From the NCBI GenBank assembly GCA_934248055.1, contig CAKQKI010000004.1, positions 62,001 through 126,000 of the forward strand: a DNA stretch of 64,000 nucleotides, written 5' to 3'. The stretch comes from an uncultured Clostridia bacterium (lineage in GTDB: Bacteria > Bacillota > Clostridia > Christensenellales > Borkfalkiaceae). The notes under the pieces were generated by a model. The model was not told where the DNA came from and did not search any database. It worked only from the letters and a program-made list of their open reading frames with translations. Shown in pieces: positions 30,953 through 40,415 of this stretch; the first letter of the stretch is position 1, and the number at the start of each line of letters is the position of its first letter. The position numbers were made by a program, and so were the translations under genes.

Positions 30953-32863
30953 ATGGAAACCGACAACAAAGTAACGGGCGAATACGGCGCCGAACAGATA
31001 AGAGAATGTAAAGGTCTCGAACACATTCGTTTACGCCCCGGCATGTATATCAGAAATACCGACGCTTACGGGCTTCATCACCTTGTTAAAGAAACGGTTG
31101 ACAATTCTATCGACGAAGCCCTTGCGGGTTATTGCGACACGATTACCGTTACTATTTTAAAAGACGGCTCGTGTTCCATCCGCGATAACGGGCGCGGTAT
31201 TCCCACGGGAATGAGAGAAGAAGGAATTTCTACCGTAGAACTCGTTATGACGCACCCTAACGCCGGCGGTAAATTCGGCGACGGCGGTTACGAAATCTCT
31301 TCGGGGCTGCACGGCGTGGGTTTAAAAGCCGTAAACGCGCTTTCGGAAAGCGCCAGCGTAGACGTTTATCAGAACGGCAAGCATTACCGTCAGGAATATA
31401 AAACAGGCGTTCCGCAAACAGAACTCATGGTGCTTGAAGACACTGCCGAAACAGGCACGCGCATAACTTTCAAGCCCGACCCGACTATATTTTCGACGGT
31501 TGAATTTTCTTACGATACGATTCGCAGCATGCTCCGCGATTTCGCCTATCTTAACACGGGCGTAAGGCTCGTTCTGAAAGACGAGCGCGAAGGTCGCGAA
31601 AAGACGGAAGAAATGCTCAGCGAAGGCGGTATTAAAGAATACGTTGAAGTTCTGAATAAAAATAAAGAAGTTTTAAACGACGAGCCCGTATATTTCAAGA
31701 AAAAGTACGGTAAAGAAACTATCGAAATAGCATTTCAGTATAACGACGGCTACAACGAGCAGATTCTTGCGTTTGCGAACAACGTAAACAACGTCGAAGG
31801 CGGCACCCATCTCGACGGGTTCAAAGCCGCGCTCACGAAAATCGTGAACGACGCCGGCAAAAAACTCAATTTGCTTAAAAGCGACGACGATAAACTTTCC
31901 GGCGAAGACGTGCGTGAAGGCATAACGGCCGTTATTTCGGTCAAACTGTGCAATCCGCAATTCGAAGGTCAGACCAAAACCAAACTCGGCAACGCGGATA
32001 TAAGAACGCTCGTAACAAAGGCGATGAACGAAGAATTCGCCGCGTTTATGGAAGAAACGCCGTCTTTCGCGAAAGAACTCGTTTATAAATGCTTAACCGC
32101 TAAAAAGGCGAGAGAAGCGGCGAGAAAGGCGAGAGAAGCCACCCGTAAAAGCGTGTTCGAATCCACCGCGCTCCCCGGCAAACTTGCAGACTGTTCGAGT
32201 AAAGACCCCGAATTATGCGAAATTTATCTCGTCGAAGGCGATTCGGCGGGCGGTACCGCAAAGCAAGGGCGCGACAGGCGTTTTCAGGCCGTTCTTCCGT
32301 TAAGGGGCAAAATACTCAACGTTGAAAAAACGCGCATTAACAGAGTTCTTGAAAACGAAGAAATAAAGGCGATGATAACGGCGTTCGGCGGCGGCATGCT
32401 CGACGATTTCGACGTTACCAAAATCCGTTACGACCGCGTTATATGTATGACCGACGCGGACGTTGACGGTTCTCACATAAGAATACTGCTTCTCACTTTC
32501 TTCTATCGTTATATGCGTCCTCTTATCGAAGAAGGTCACGTATATATCGCTCAGCCGCCGCTTTATAAAATAACGAAAGGCAAGCAGGAATACTATTTTT
32601 ATTCCGAAGAAGACAAAGAAGAATTTCTCAAAGAAAACGAGAAGTGCGATATTCAGCGTTATAAAGGTCTCGGCGAAATGGATACCATTCAACTTTGGGA
32701 TACCACGATGAATCCCGAAACCCGAACTTTAAGGCGCGTTACCGTTAAAGACGCCGTCGAAGTGGACGCTCATTTCACTCTTTTAATGGGCGAGCAACCG
32801 GAACTTCGTCGCAAATTCATAGAAGACAACGCGAAATACGCAAACACCGAACTCGATACTTGA
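30953..32863 (+). CDS. gyrB: DNA gyrase subunit B
   Basis: ATPase subunit of DNA gyrase, 636 residues. GHKL motifs: VDNSIDEALAGYC with the Mg-ligand Asn, DNGRGIP, and SGLHGVGLKAVNALS. TOPRIM: VEGDSAGGTAKQGRDRRFQ and DADVDGSHIR. The C terminus has QRYKGLGEMD. It departs from the family at PGMYIRNTDAYGLHH (usually PGMYIGST) and at GVGLKAVNALS (usually GVGASVVNALS). The gyrase assignment comes from its partner, which has a GyrA box. ATG 30953 has AAGGGGG. gyrA follows after 17 bases. The locus is not next to dnaA/recF here. Confidence 0.88.
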   Translation: METDNKVTGEYGAEQIRECKGLEHIRLRPGMYIRNTDAYGLHHLVKETVDNSIDEALAGYCDTITVTILKDGSCSIRDNGRGIPTGMREEGISTVELVMTHPNAGGKFGDGGYEISSGLHGVGLKAVNALSESASVDVYQNGKHYRQEYKTGVPQTELMVLEDTAETGTRITFKPDPTIFSTVEFSYDTIRSMLRDFAYLNTGVRLVLKDEREGREKTEEMLSEGGIKEYVEVLNKNKEVLNDEPVYFKKKYGKETIEIAFQYNDGYNEQILAFANNVNNVEGGTHLDGFKAALTKIVNDAGKKLNLLKSDDDKLSGEDVREGITAVISVKLCNPQFEGQTKTKLGNADIRTLVTKAMNEEFAAFMEETPSFAKELVYKCLTAKKAREAARKAREATRKSVFESTALPGKLADCSSKDPELCEIYLVEGDSAGGTAKQGRDRRFQAVLPLRGKILNVEKTRINRVLENEEIKAMITAFGGGMLDDFDVTKIRYDRVICMTDADVDGSHIRILLLTFFYRYMRPLIEEGHVYIAQPPLYKITKGKQEYYFYSEEDKEEFLKENEKCDIQRYKGLGEMDTIQLWDTTMNPETRTLRRVTVKDAVEVDAHFTLLMGEQPELRRKFIEDNAKYANTELDT

Positions 32864-32880
32864 TAAGGAGATAAAACGAA

Positions 32881-35511
32881 ATGGCGAAACAAAAAATAAG
32901 CGAAGAGTTGACGCAGGAGTTCAAAAAAACTCTCGGAATGACGAAACTCGTCGATATAGAAGTAGACAGCGAACTCCGTCAGAGTTTTATCGATTATGCA
33001 ATGGCGGTTAACCGTTCAAGGGCGATACCCGACGTGCGCGACGGTCTTAAACCCGTTCACAGAAGAATTCTTTACTCTATGAACGAAATGGGCTTAACGC
33101 CCGACAAGCCGTATAAAAAGTGCGCGGCTATCGTAGGCGACGTTTTAGGTAAGTATCATCCGCACGGCGACAGTTCGGTTTACGACGCGCTCGTAAGACT
33201 TGCGCAGGACTTTTCAATAAACCTTCCGCTCGTTGACGGTCACGGCAACTTCGGCTCGGTAGACGGCGATCCTGCGGCGGCTTACAGGTATACCGAAGCG
33301 AGAATGAGCAAACTTGCTCTCGAAATGCTTTCGGATATAGACAAAAATACGGTTGACTGCAAGTCCAACTTCGACGATACCCGCAAAGAACCCGTCGTTC
33401 TTCCCGCAAGGTACCCGAACTTACTCGTAAACGGTTCCGACGGTATTGCCGTCGGTATGGCAACGAATATCCCGCCGCACAATTTAGGCGACGTGATAAA
33501 CGGAACAATCGCGCTTATAGACAATCCCGAAATAACCGTTGACGAACTTATGGAGTATATTCCCGCGCCGGATTTTCCTACGGGCGGCATACTTATGGGC
33601 AGAAGCGGCATAAGAAACGCGTACAGAACGGGTCGCGGCGGTTACGTGCTTCGTTCGAAATGCGAAATCGAAGAATATAATAACGGTACCCGTTCGAGAA
33701 TTATCGTAACGGAACTTCCGTATCAGGTAAATAAGCAAAAACTCATCGAAACCATTGCCGATTACGTAAAAGACAAGAAGATAGACGGCATATCCAACAT
33801 CAACGACGAGTCTGACAGGCACGGAATGCGTATCGTTATAGATATTAAAAAAGACGCTAATCCGCAGGTCGTTCTCAACACTCTTTATAAGCAGACAAGG
33901 CTTCAGATTTCCGACGGCATCATTTTGCTTGCGCTCGTGGGAACGGACCCGAAAGTACTTAATCTTAAAGAAATACTGTCGTATTATCTTATCCACCAGC
34001 AGGACGTTATCAGAAGAAGAACGAAATACGATCTCGATAAAGCCGAAGAGCGTTGTCTTATCGTATGCGGACTCGTAAAAGCGCTCAACGATATAGATAA
34101 AGTAGTAGAGATAATAAAAACTTCGTCGGACAGGCAGGAAGCGGCGTCAAGGCTTATCGCCGAATTCGATCTGGACGCGGAAGGCAAACAGGCAAACGCA
34201 ATTCTCGATATGAGATTGCAAACTTTAACTCATCTTGCCGTATCCAAACTCGAAGACGAACTCGAAAACTTAAAGGCTCTTATTGCCGACTATAAAGATA
34301 TTCTTGCTACTCCTTCGAGAGTTGACGCTATAATAAAAGACGATCTCACCGCGATAAAAACGAAATACGCCAACGAAAGAAGAACCGAAATGTCGGTTAT
34401 GGAAGGCGATATAGAAGACGCCGCTCTTATCCCGAGAGAAGACGTCGTTATTTCGATGACTAATCTCGGTTACGTAAAACGTATTCCCGTCAGCGAATAC
34501 CGCGCTCAAAAACGCGGCGGCAAAGGCGTTACGGGGCATAAGCCGAAAGAAGAAGATTTCGTTACGAATATGTTTATGTCGTCCACGCACGACGACGTTA
34601 TGTTCTTCACCGATCTCGGCAAAGTTTACCGCATCAAAGGTTACGAAATACCCGAAGCGCAGAAAGCGGCAAGGGGCAGGGCGATAGTAAACATACTTCA
34701 ACTCGAAGCGGGCGAAAAGGTGAACGCCGTAATTCCGCTTAAAGAAGGTACAGACGGTTTTATCGCGATGGCAACCCGTAAAGGTTTAATCAAAAAAACC
34801 GCTCTTTCGGAATTTGAAAGCATAAGAAAAACGGGTAAAATCGCAATAAGTCTTAACGAAGGCGACGAACTCGTTTCCGTTCAGTTTACGTCCGGCGAAG
34901 ATCAACTTTTAATAGGCACAAGAAAAGGTAAATGTCTTAAATTCTACGAAGGTTTTGACGAAGAAAAGGGCAGTTACGGTCTTAAACCCATCGGCAGAGA
35001 TACGCAGGGCGTCAAGGCGATGGATCTTGACGATGACGACGAACTTATCGGCATGACCGTGGTAAAAAGCGATATGGAAGTTTTAACCGTCACCGCGAAC
35101 GGCTACGGCAAGAAGAGCAATATCGAAGATTACAGGCTTCAGGGGCGCGCAGGCAAAGGTATCAAAGCGGGTAAATTCAACGATAAAACGGGCGACCTTA
35201 TTTGCCTTACTTTCGTTGCTCCCGACGAAGACGTTATGCTTATCACCGAAAACGGCATAATAATCAGAGTAAAATCAGGCGATATATCTTCGCTCGGCAG
35301 AGATACTCAGGGCGTTATCATTATGAGAACCGACGAAGGCAAAGTTTCCACCGTGGCGGTCGTTCCCCACGAAGACGAAGAAGAAATCGTTGACGGCGAC
35401 GAAAATTCCGAAAATGCGGAAGGCAACGAAAACGCGGAAAGCGTTGAAAATTCCGAAAATGCGGAAAACAACGAAAACGCGAAAGACGTTACCGCTACCG
35501 ACGAAGAATAA
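32881..35511 (+). CDS. gyrA: DNA gyrase subunit A
   Basis: DNA cleavage subunit of gyrase, which introduces negative supercoils; 876 residues. The winged-helix quinolone pocket reads GKYHPHGDSSVYDALVRLAQ, with Ser and Asp at the positions linked to quinolone sensitivity. The catalytic residue is Tyr137 in YRYTEARM. The GyrA box is QKRGGKG at residues 543-549, marking this pair as gyrase. The pinwheel domain ends around residue 830 and is followed by an unusual ~45-residue acidic Asn/Glu tail with repeats such as ENSENAE. SD AAGGAG precedes ATG 32881. A terminator lies just after the stop. Confidence 0.95.
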   Translation: MAKQKISEELTQEFKKTLGMTKLVDIEVDSELRQSFIDYAMAVNRSRAIPDVRDGLKPVHRRILYSMNEMGLTPDKPYKKCAAIVGDVLGKYHPHGDSSVYDALVRLAQDFSINLPLVDGHGNFGSVDGDPAAAYRYTEARMSKLALEMLSDIDKNTVDCKSNFDDTRKEPVVLPARYPNLLVNGSDGIAVGMATNIPPHNLGDVINGTIALIDNPEITVDELMEYIPAPDFPTGGILMGRSGIRNAYRTGRGGYVLRSKCEIEEYNNGTRSRIIVTELPYQVNKQKLIETIADYVKDKKIDGISNINDESDRHGMRIVIDIKKDANPQVVLNTLYKQTRLQISDGIILLALVGTDPKVLNLKEILSYYLIHQQDVIRRRTKYDLDKAEERCLIVCGLVKALNDIDKVVEIIKTSSDRQEAASRLIAEFDLDAEGKQANAILDMRLQTLTHLAVSKLEDELENLKALIADYKDILATPSRVDAIIKDDLTAIKTKYANERRTEMSVMEGDIEDAALIPREDVVISMTNLGYVKRIPVSEYRAQKRGGKGVTGHKPKEEDFVTNMFMSSTHDDVMFFTDLGKVYRIKGYEIPEAQKAARGRAIVNILQLEAGEKVNAVIPLKEGTDGFIAMATRKGLIKKTALSEFESIRKTGKIAISLNEGDELVSVQFTSGEDQLLIGTRKGKCLKFYEGFDEEKGSYGLKPIGRDTQGVKAMDLDDDDELIGMTVVKSDMEVLTVTANGYGKKSNIEDYRLQGRAGKGIKAGKFNDKTGDLICLTFVAPDEDVMLITENGIIIRVKSGDISSLGRDTQGVIIMRTDEGKVSTVAVVPHEDEEEIVDGDENSENAEGNENAESVENSENAENNENAKDVTATDEE

Positions 35512-35524
35512 TTTATTATAAGTA

Positions 35525-35555
35525 TAAACGGGCGCATAGTTGCCCGTTTATTTTA
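35525..35555 (+). terminator. Terminator after gyrA
   Basis: TAAACGGGC, loop GCATAGTT, GCCCGTTTA, then TTTTA. Confidence 0.85.
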
Positions 35556-35619
35556 CTATGTTGTCATAGTATATGGGGTTTATGAGAATAACGCTTTGAA
35601 AACTGCGTAAAATATCTTT

Positions 35620-35742
35620 ATGCGAAAATACGATCCGGAATATAAAAAAATTCTTGACAGGTTGACTTATTGCGAACCCGACGAAGTGGGGAAAATACTT
35701 AAAGAATATTTCAGGCTTAAAAAGAATAAAACAAAAAAGTAA
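35620..35742 (+). CDS. Small Lys-rich ORF, 40 residues
   Basis: ATG 35620 to TAA 35742 encodes MRKYDPEYKKILDRLTYCEP..., ending in a run of Lys. No homologue is recognised. A TAAAAT lies seven bases before the ATG but lacks a good -35 and there is no SD. It sits in the 326-base gap between the gyrA terminator and the icd terminator. The length, charge and helical look are compatible with a real small protein, but chance cannot be excluded. Confidence 0.3.
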   Translation: MRKYDPEYKKILDRLTYCEPDEVGKILKEYFRLKKNKTKK

Positions 35743-35770
35743 CGCGACGAAACACCGCCGCGTTACTTTA
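35738..35770. terminator. Bidirectional terminator, mainly for icd
   Basis: GTAACGCG, a 12-base loop and CGCGTTAC. On the minus strand it is followed by TTTTTTGTTTTA, downstream of icd. Confidence 0.75.
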
Positions 35771-35838
35771 ATTATAAAGCGATTAAATCGGAATTTTTCC
35801 GCGCTTTACAGGCTGATTTTGCCGTTTAAAGTGTGGTT

Positions 35839-37053
35839 TTACAACGAATTTTCTAAATTTTCTCTGATTTTTTTAATAAAATCAAGAGAGTTAAGGGGGG
35901 TTACCTTGTTTTTGTTTTCGGCAAGATTTATTAAATCTTTCGTAAGATAACCGTCGTTCATGGTTTTTATGCAGGCGTTTTCGAGTTTTGACGAAAAATC
36001 GCAAAGCAGGGGTAAATTATCCTTTTCTCCGCGTTTATGCAAAGCGCCCGTCCAGGCAAAAATCGTAGCGATGGGATTAGTAGACGTTTCTTCGCCGTTC
36101 AGATACTTATAGTAATGTTTAGTAACCGTGCCGTGCGCCGCTTCGTATTCGTAATTACCGTCGGGAGAAACGAGAACGGAAGTCATCATCGCAAGCGAGC
36201 CGAAAGCGGTAGATACCATATCGCTCATAACGTCGCCGTCGTAATTTTTAAGCGCCCATAAAAAGCCGCCTTCGCTCCGTATCACGCGCGCTACGGCGTC
36301 GTCGATAAGCGTGTAAAAATAAGTAATCCCCGCGGCATCGAAATCTTTTTTATAAACTTCGTCGTAAAGTTTTTGAAAAATCAGTTTAAAAGTCTGATCG
36401 TACTGCTTGGAAATAGTGTCTTTCGTGGAAAACCATAAGTCCTGCTTCGTGGAAAGCGCATATTTAAAGCAGGAATGAGCGAAAGAGAGAATGGAATCGT
36501 CTTTATTGAATTGCCCCTGCAGGACTCCGCCGCATTCGAAATCGTAAATCGTAGCGCGGAATTTTTCTTCGCCGTTTTTCGCGGTGAAAACGAGTTCCGC
36601 CTTGCCTTCTTCGGTAACGCGGTATTCGGTCGCCTTATAAACGTCGCCGTACGCATGGCGGGCAATGGTAATAGGCTTTTTCCAACTCCTGACGGCGGGT
36701 TTAACGCCGTCAATGAGTATAGGGGCGCGGAATACCGTGCCGTCGAGAATGGTTCTTATAGTGCCGTTCGGGCTTTTCCACATTTCAGAAAGACCGTACT
36801 CTTCAACTCTTTGCCTGTTCGGCGTGATAGTCGCGCATTTTACCGCAACGCCGTATTTTTTAGCGGCGTACGCGCTGTCCGAAGTTACTTTGTCTTTGGT
36901 TTTTTCGCGGTTTAAAAGACCGAGATCGTAATATTCCGTTTTAAGGTCCACGAACGGAAGAATGAGTTCGTCTTTAATCATTTTCCATAAAACGCGGGTC
37001 ATTTCGTCGCCGTCCATTTCGACGAGCGGCGTTGTCATTTTGATTTTTTCCAT
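35839..37053 (-). CDS. icd: NADP-dependent isocitrate dehydrogenase (type II)
   Basis: Oxidatively decarboxylates isocitrate to 2-oxoglutarate with NADP+. It has 404 residues and belongs to the homodimeric type that resembles eukaryotic IDH1/2: VEMDGDEMTRVLWKMIKD at the start, CATITPNRQRVEEYGL, the substrate-binding SPNGTIRTILDGTVFR (~res 93), and NYDGDVMSDMVSTAFGSL with the metal Asp residues (~268). It is the last gene of a three-gene operon, four bases after aconitase. Together with Re-citrate synthase it makes 2-oxoglutarate/glutamate precursors and NADPH. Identification is firm. Confidence 0.95.
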   Translation of the reverse strand: MEKIKMTTPLVEMDGDEMTRVLWKMIKDELILPFVDLKTEYYDLGLLNREKTKDKVTSDSAYAAKKYGVAVKCATITPNRQRVEEYGLSEMWKSPNGTIRTILDGTVFRAPILIDGVKPAVRSWKKPITIARHAYGDVYKATEYRVTEEGKAELVFTAKNGEEKFRATIYDFECGGVLQGQFNKDDSILSFAHSCFKYALSTKQDLWFSTKDTISKQYDQTFKLIFQKLYDEVYKKDFDAAGITYFYTLIDDAVARVIRSEGGFLWALKNYDGDVMSDMVSTAFGSLAMMTSVLVSPDGNYEYEAAHGTVTKHYYKYLNGEETSTNPIATIFAWTGALHKRGEKDNLPLLCDFSSKLENACIKTMNDGYLTKDLINLAENKNKVTPLNSLDFIKKIRENLENSL

Positions 37054-37057
37054 ATTT

Positions 37058-38986
37058 TTATCCTTTTTTCGCGGTGAAAGAGAGTAAACCGCCTGCTTTA
37101 AGCATTTCGATCTGCCTATCGGTAAACGACTGAACGAGCGGAATTTTAACGCCGCAAGTAAGATCGTTCAGAACGAATTCGCCGCTTTTCATGCCGTTAA
37201 AAACGTTTTCGATAAGAATTTCGTCGCCTTCGCCGATTTTATCGTAATCGCTTTCGTTTTTGAAAGTTAAAGGCATTATTCCCGCGTTTATGAGATTTTG
37301 CGCGTGAATTCTTGCAAAAGATTTTGCTATCACCGCTCTTATTCCGAGATATAACGGAACTAACGCGGCATGCTCTCTCGAAGAACCCTGACCGTAGTTC
37401 GAGCCGCCTATTATAACGCTTGTATTCAGGCTTTTCGCGCGTTCGGGGAACGTTTCATCGCTAACGGCGAAGCAGTACTTTGAAAGATACGGAATATTCG
37501 ATCGGTAAGGAAGTATTTTCGCGCCCGCGGGCATGATATGGTCCGTGGTAATATTATCGCCGACTTTCAGCGAAACTTTTACTTTAAGCGCGTCGGTTTG
37601 CGGGGCGGGATCGGGGAATTTTTTGATATTCGGACCCCTTGAAATTTCTATGCCGTCCGCTTCGTTTTCGTCGGCGGGCGGAATAATCGCGCTGTCGTCG
37701 ATTAAAAATATTTCGGGCATCGAAATATGCGGGCAGGTAAATATATCGCGCGGGTCGGTTATTTTTCCCGTAATTGCCGCCGCAACCGCCGTTTCGGGCG
37801 AAACGAGATAAACTTTCGCGTCTTTCGTTCCGCTTCTTCCTTCAAAATTTCTGTTGAAAGTTCTTAAACTTACTCCGCCCGTGCTTGGCGAAAATCCCAT
37901 GCCGATACACGGTCCGCACGCGCATTCGAGCAGTCGCGCGCCGCTTGAAATTATGCTCGTAAGCGCGCCGCAATCCGATAACATTGCAAGCGTCTGTTTA
38001 GAACCGCACGATATAGAAAGGCTGACTTTTTCCGCAACTTTTCGACCTTTTAGCAGCGCGGCGACCTTTAATAAATCGTAAAGCGACGAATTTGTACATG
38101 AGCCGATACATACCTGATTTACTTCCGTTCCGCTCAGGCTTTCAACCGTTACCACGTTGTCGGGCGAGTGGGGGCAGGCGATAAGCGGCTTTAACGCGCC
38201 GAGATCGATATTTACCGTTTTATCGTAAACGGCGTCGTCGTCGGGAGAAAGGGGAATAAAATCTTTTTCCCTGTCCTGCGCGCGTAAAAAATCGCGCGTT
38301 ACGTCGTCGGACGGGAAAATCGACGTTGTCGCTCCGAGTTCGGCGCACATATTCGTTACGGTCGCTCTTTCGGGAACGGATAACCCGCTTACGCCGTCGC
38401 CGCCGAATTCGATTATATACCCCACGCCGCCTTTAACCGACAATAATCCGAGCAGGTTTAAAGCAACGTCTTTCGCGGTAACGAGCGGAGAAAGTTTCCC
38501 CGTCAGATTAACGCGCATCGACTTTGGCATCGTTATATAGTACGCGCCGCCGCCCATAGCGACGGCAACGTCCATTCCGCCCGCGCCGAACGCAAGCATT
38601 CCTATGCCGCCGGCGGTAGGGGTATGGCTGTCGGACCCTATAAGCGTTCCCGCGGGGCGGGAAAATCTTTCAAGATGAATCTGATGGCATATTCCGTTGC
38701 CCGCGCGGGAAAAGTAAATTCCGTGTTTTTTGCAAACGGTTCGGATATATTCGTGATCGTCTGCATTCATAAAGCCCGCCTGCAGGGTATTGTGGTCGAT
38801 ATATGCGACGCTTTTTTCCGTGCGGACGCGCTTTACTCCCATCGTTTCGAATTCGAGATACGCCATGGTTCCGGTGGCGTCCTGCGTGAGCGTCTGATCG
38901 ATTTTAAGACCGATTTCGCCGCCTTTTTTCATTTCACCCGTCAAAAGGTGGTTTTTTATTATTTTTTCGGCGATAGTGTAACCCAT
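37058..38986 (-). CDS. acnA: Aconitate hydratase
   Basis: [4Fe-4S] enzyme interconverting citrate and isocitrate, 642 residues, the shorter aconitase class. Cluster ligands: Cys in VCIGSCTNSS (~res 295) and the pair in CACGPCIGMG (~357-360). Other conserved blocks are GSDSHTPTAGG (~118), the C-terminal swivel-domain SNYGQGSSREHAALVPL, and GAKILPYRSN. The start ATG is two bases from the stop of the citrate synthase gene, so translation is probably coupled. LeuC-like isopropylmalate isomerases share the fold, but the single-chain fusion with a swivel domain and the icd neighbour support aconitase. Confidence 0.93.
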   Translation of the reverse strand: MGYTIAEKIIKNHLLTGEMKKGGEIGLKIDQTLTQDATGTMAYLEFETMGVKRVRTEKSVAYIDHNTLQAGFMNADDHEYIRTVCKKHGIYFSRAGNGICHQIHLERFSRPAGTLIGSDSHTPTAGGIGMLAFGAGGMDVAVAMGGGAYYITMPKSMRVNLTGKLSPLVTAKDVALNLLGLLSVKGGVGYIIEFGGDGVSGLSVPERATVTNMCAELGATTSIFPSDDVTRDFLRAQDREKDFIPLSPDDDAVYDKTVNIDLGALKPLIACPHSPDNVVTVESLSGTEVNQVCIGSCTNSSLYDLLKVAALLKGRKVAEKVSLSISCGSKQTLAMLSDCGALTSIISSGARLLECACGPCIGMGFSPSTGGVSLRTFNRNFEGRSGTKDAKVYLVSPETAVAAAITGKITDPRDIFTCPHISMPEIFLIDDSAIIPPADENEADGIEISRGPNIKKFPDPAPQTDALKVKVSLKVGDNITTDHIMPAGAKILPYRSNIPYLSKYCFAVSDETFPERAKSLNTSVIIGGSNYGQGSSREHAALVPLYLGIRAVIAKSFARIHAQNLINAGIMPLTFKNESDYDKIGEGDEILIENVFNGMKSGEFVLNDLTCGVKIPLVQSFTDRQIEMLKAGGLLSFTAKKG

Positions 38987-38988
38987 TT

Positions 38989-40365
38989 TTAACCTCGCTT
39001 AACGTATTTTCCGCCCGACAATTCTTTTACGATTTCATACATTTCTTCGTCGCTCATGGCGGTTTGTCTTCCTTCGAGATAAATCTCGTCGATTTTGGTT
39101 TTTATTTTCTGAATAAACTCGTCTTTTTTGTCGAGTAAACCGTACTTTTTACCGAATTTACCGTTAAACCAGTAAGCGATTCCCGCAAGCCCCGAAGCGT
39201 TGGTTATCATAACGCCGATAGGGCGGTTAAGGATTTTTTCGGTGTTGAAAATATTGTAAATACGCTCGTCTTTCATAATTCCGTCGGCGTGAATTCCCGC
39301 GCGGGTAACGTTGAAGTATTCTCCCACGAACGGCGTGAGCGGCGGAATCTGATAGCCGATTTCGTTTTTGAAATAATCCGCTATTTCGGTAATCACGGCG
39401 GGATTCATTCCGTCCAGAGTTCCTTTAAGCGAAGCGTACTGAAAAACCATTGCTTCGAGCGGAACGTTGCCCGTTCTTTCGCCTATGCCGAGAAGGGAGC
39501 AGTTTACCGCGCCCGCTCCGTAAAGCCACGCGGTCGAAGCGTTGGCAACGCCCATGTAAAAATCGTTGTGACCGTGCCATTCAATCTGATCGCTTTGCAT
39601 TCCCGTGTAATATAAAAGTCCGTACACAAGACCGGCAACCGAACGGGGAAGGGCGGCTTCCGAAAACGGCACGCCGTAACCCATAGTGTCGCACGCGCGG
39701 ATTTTAACGGGTATTTTCGCGTCTTCCGAAAGTTTTTCGAGTTGTCTTACGAACGGAAGAACGAATCCGTAATAGTCGGCGCGCGTAATGTCTTCGAGAT
39801 GACAGCGCGGAATTATACCCGCCGAAAACGCGTCTTTCACCGTTCCGAGATATTTATCCATCGCCTGTTTGCGCGTAAGCCCCATTTTTTTGAAAATATG
39901 ATAGTCGGAACAACTTACGAGTATTCCCGTTTCTTTAATACCAAGGTCTTTAACAAGTTTAAAATCTTCTTTGTTTGCTCTTATCCAGGTGGTAATTTCG
40001 GGAAATTCGTAACCGAGCGCGCGGCATTCTTCCACGGCGCGCTTGTCTTTATCGCTGTAAACGAAAAATTCGGTCATTCTTATTATTCCGTTTTTGCCGC
40101 CGAGCCTGTGAAGATACGTAAACAAATCTTTTATCTGTTTTACGGTGTAGGGCGTAACGGACTGCTGCCCGTCGCGGAACGTGGTATCGGTTATATAAAT
40201 TTTCTCGGGCATCGACTTCGGAACGAGTCTGTGGTTAAATATAACCTTGGGGATTTCGTCGTAACCGAACGTTTCGTCAAACAGGTTGGGCGTTTCAACG
40301 TCCTGCAGATCGAAGTGATAACTTTCGGTTTCGAGCAGATTACTTTTCGATGATAAATTAATCAT
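38989..40365 (-). CDS. Citrate (Re)-synthase, isopropylmalate synthase superfamily
   Basis: 458 residues of the HMGL-like TIM-barrel family: DTTFRDGQQS at 60-69 and EWHGHNDFYMGVANA for metal and substrate binding. The overall pattern (IIRMTEFFVYSDKDKRAVEEC, TTWIRANKEDFKLVKDLG, IKIRACDTMGYG-type block) follows the Re-face citrate synthase described from Clostridium kluyveri rather than LeuA; no LeuA allosteric C-terminal domain is visible. It would join acetyl-CoA and oxaloacetate. First gene of the operon with acn and icd, which strongly favours citrate over isopropylmalate or homocitrate as product. ATG 40365 has AGGAGGAG. No Si-type gltA is in the window. Confidence 0.82.
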   Translation of the reverse strand: MINLSSKSNLLETESYHFDLQDVETPNLFDETFGYDEIPKVIFNHRLVPKSMPEKIYITDTTFRDGQQSVTPYTVKQIKDLFTYLHRLGGKNGIIRMTEFFVYSDKDKRAVEECRALGYEFPEITTWIRANKEDFKLVKDLGIKETGILVSCSDYHIFKKMGLTRKQAMDKYLGTVKDAFSAGIIPRCHLEDITRADYYGFVLPFVRQLEKLSEDAKIPVKIRACDTMGYGVPFSEAALPRSVAGLVYGLLYYTGMQSDQIEWHGHNDFYMGVANASTAWLYGAGAVNCSLLGIGERTGNVPLEAMVFQYASLKGTLDGMNPAVITEIADYFKNEIGYQIPPLTPFVGEYFNVTRAGIHADGIMKDERIYNIFNTEKILNRPIGVMITNASGLAGIAYWFNGKFGKKYGLLDKKDEFIQKIKTKIDEIYLEGRQTAMSDEEMYEIVKELSGGKYVKRG

Positions 40366-40415
40366 AACTCCTCCTTTTGCCTTTGCGGCAATTTTTTTAT
40401 TTTTGTTATTACTAC

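Noticed and set aside
30953..35511. Calling this pair topoisomerase IV and the 11.7-kb pair gyrase
   Set aside because: The GyrA box QKRGGKG is present only in the A subunit at 32.9 kb.
38989..40365. Annotation as 2-isopropylmalate synthase or homocitrate synthase
   Set aside because: No LeuA regulatory domain is seen, and the gene is fused in an operon with aconitase and isocitrate dehydrogenase; no leuB/leuCD-type genes are present.
40381..40404. TTGCC/GGCAA hairpin followed by T7 on the plus strand as a terminator
   Set aside because: The stem is only five base pairs and no plus-strand gene leads into it; it lies in the leader of the minus-strand citrate operon.
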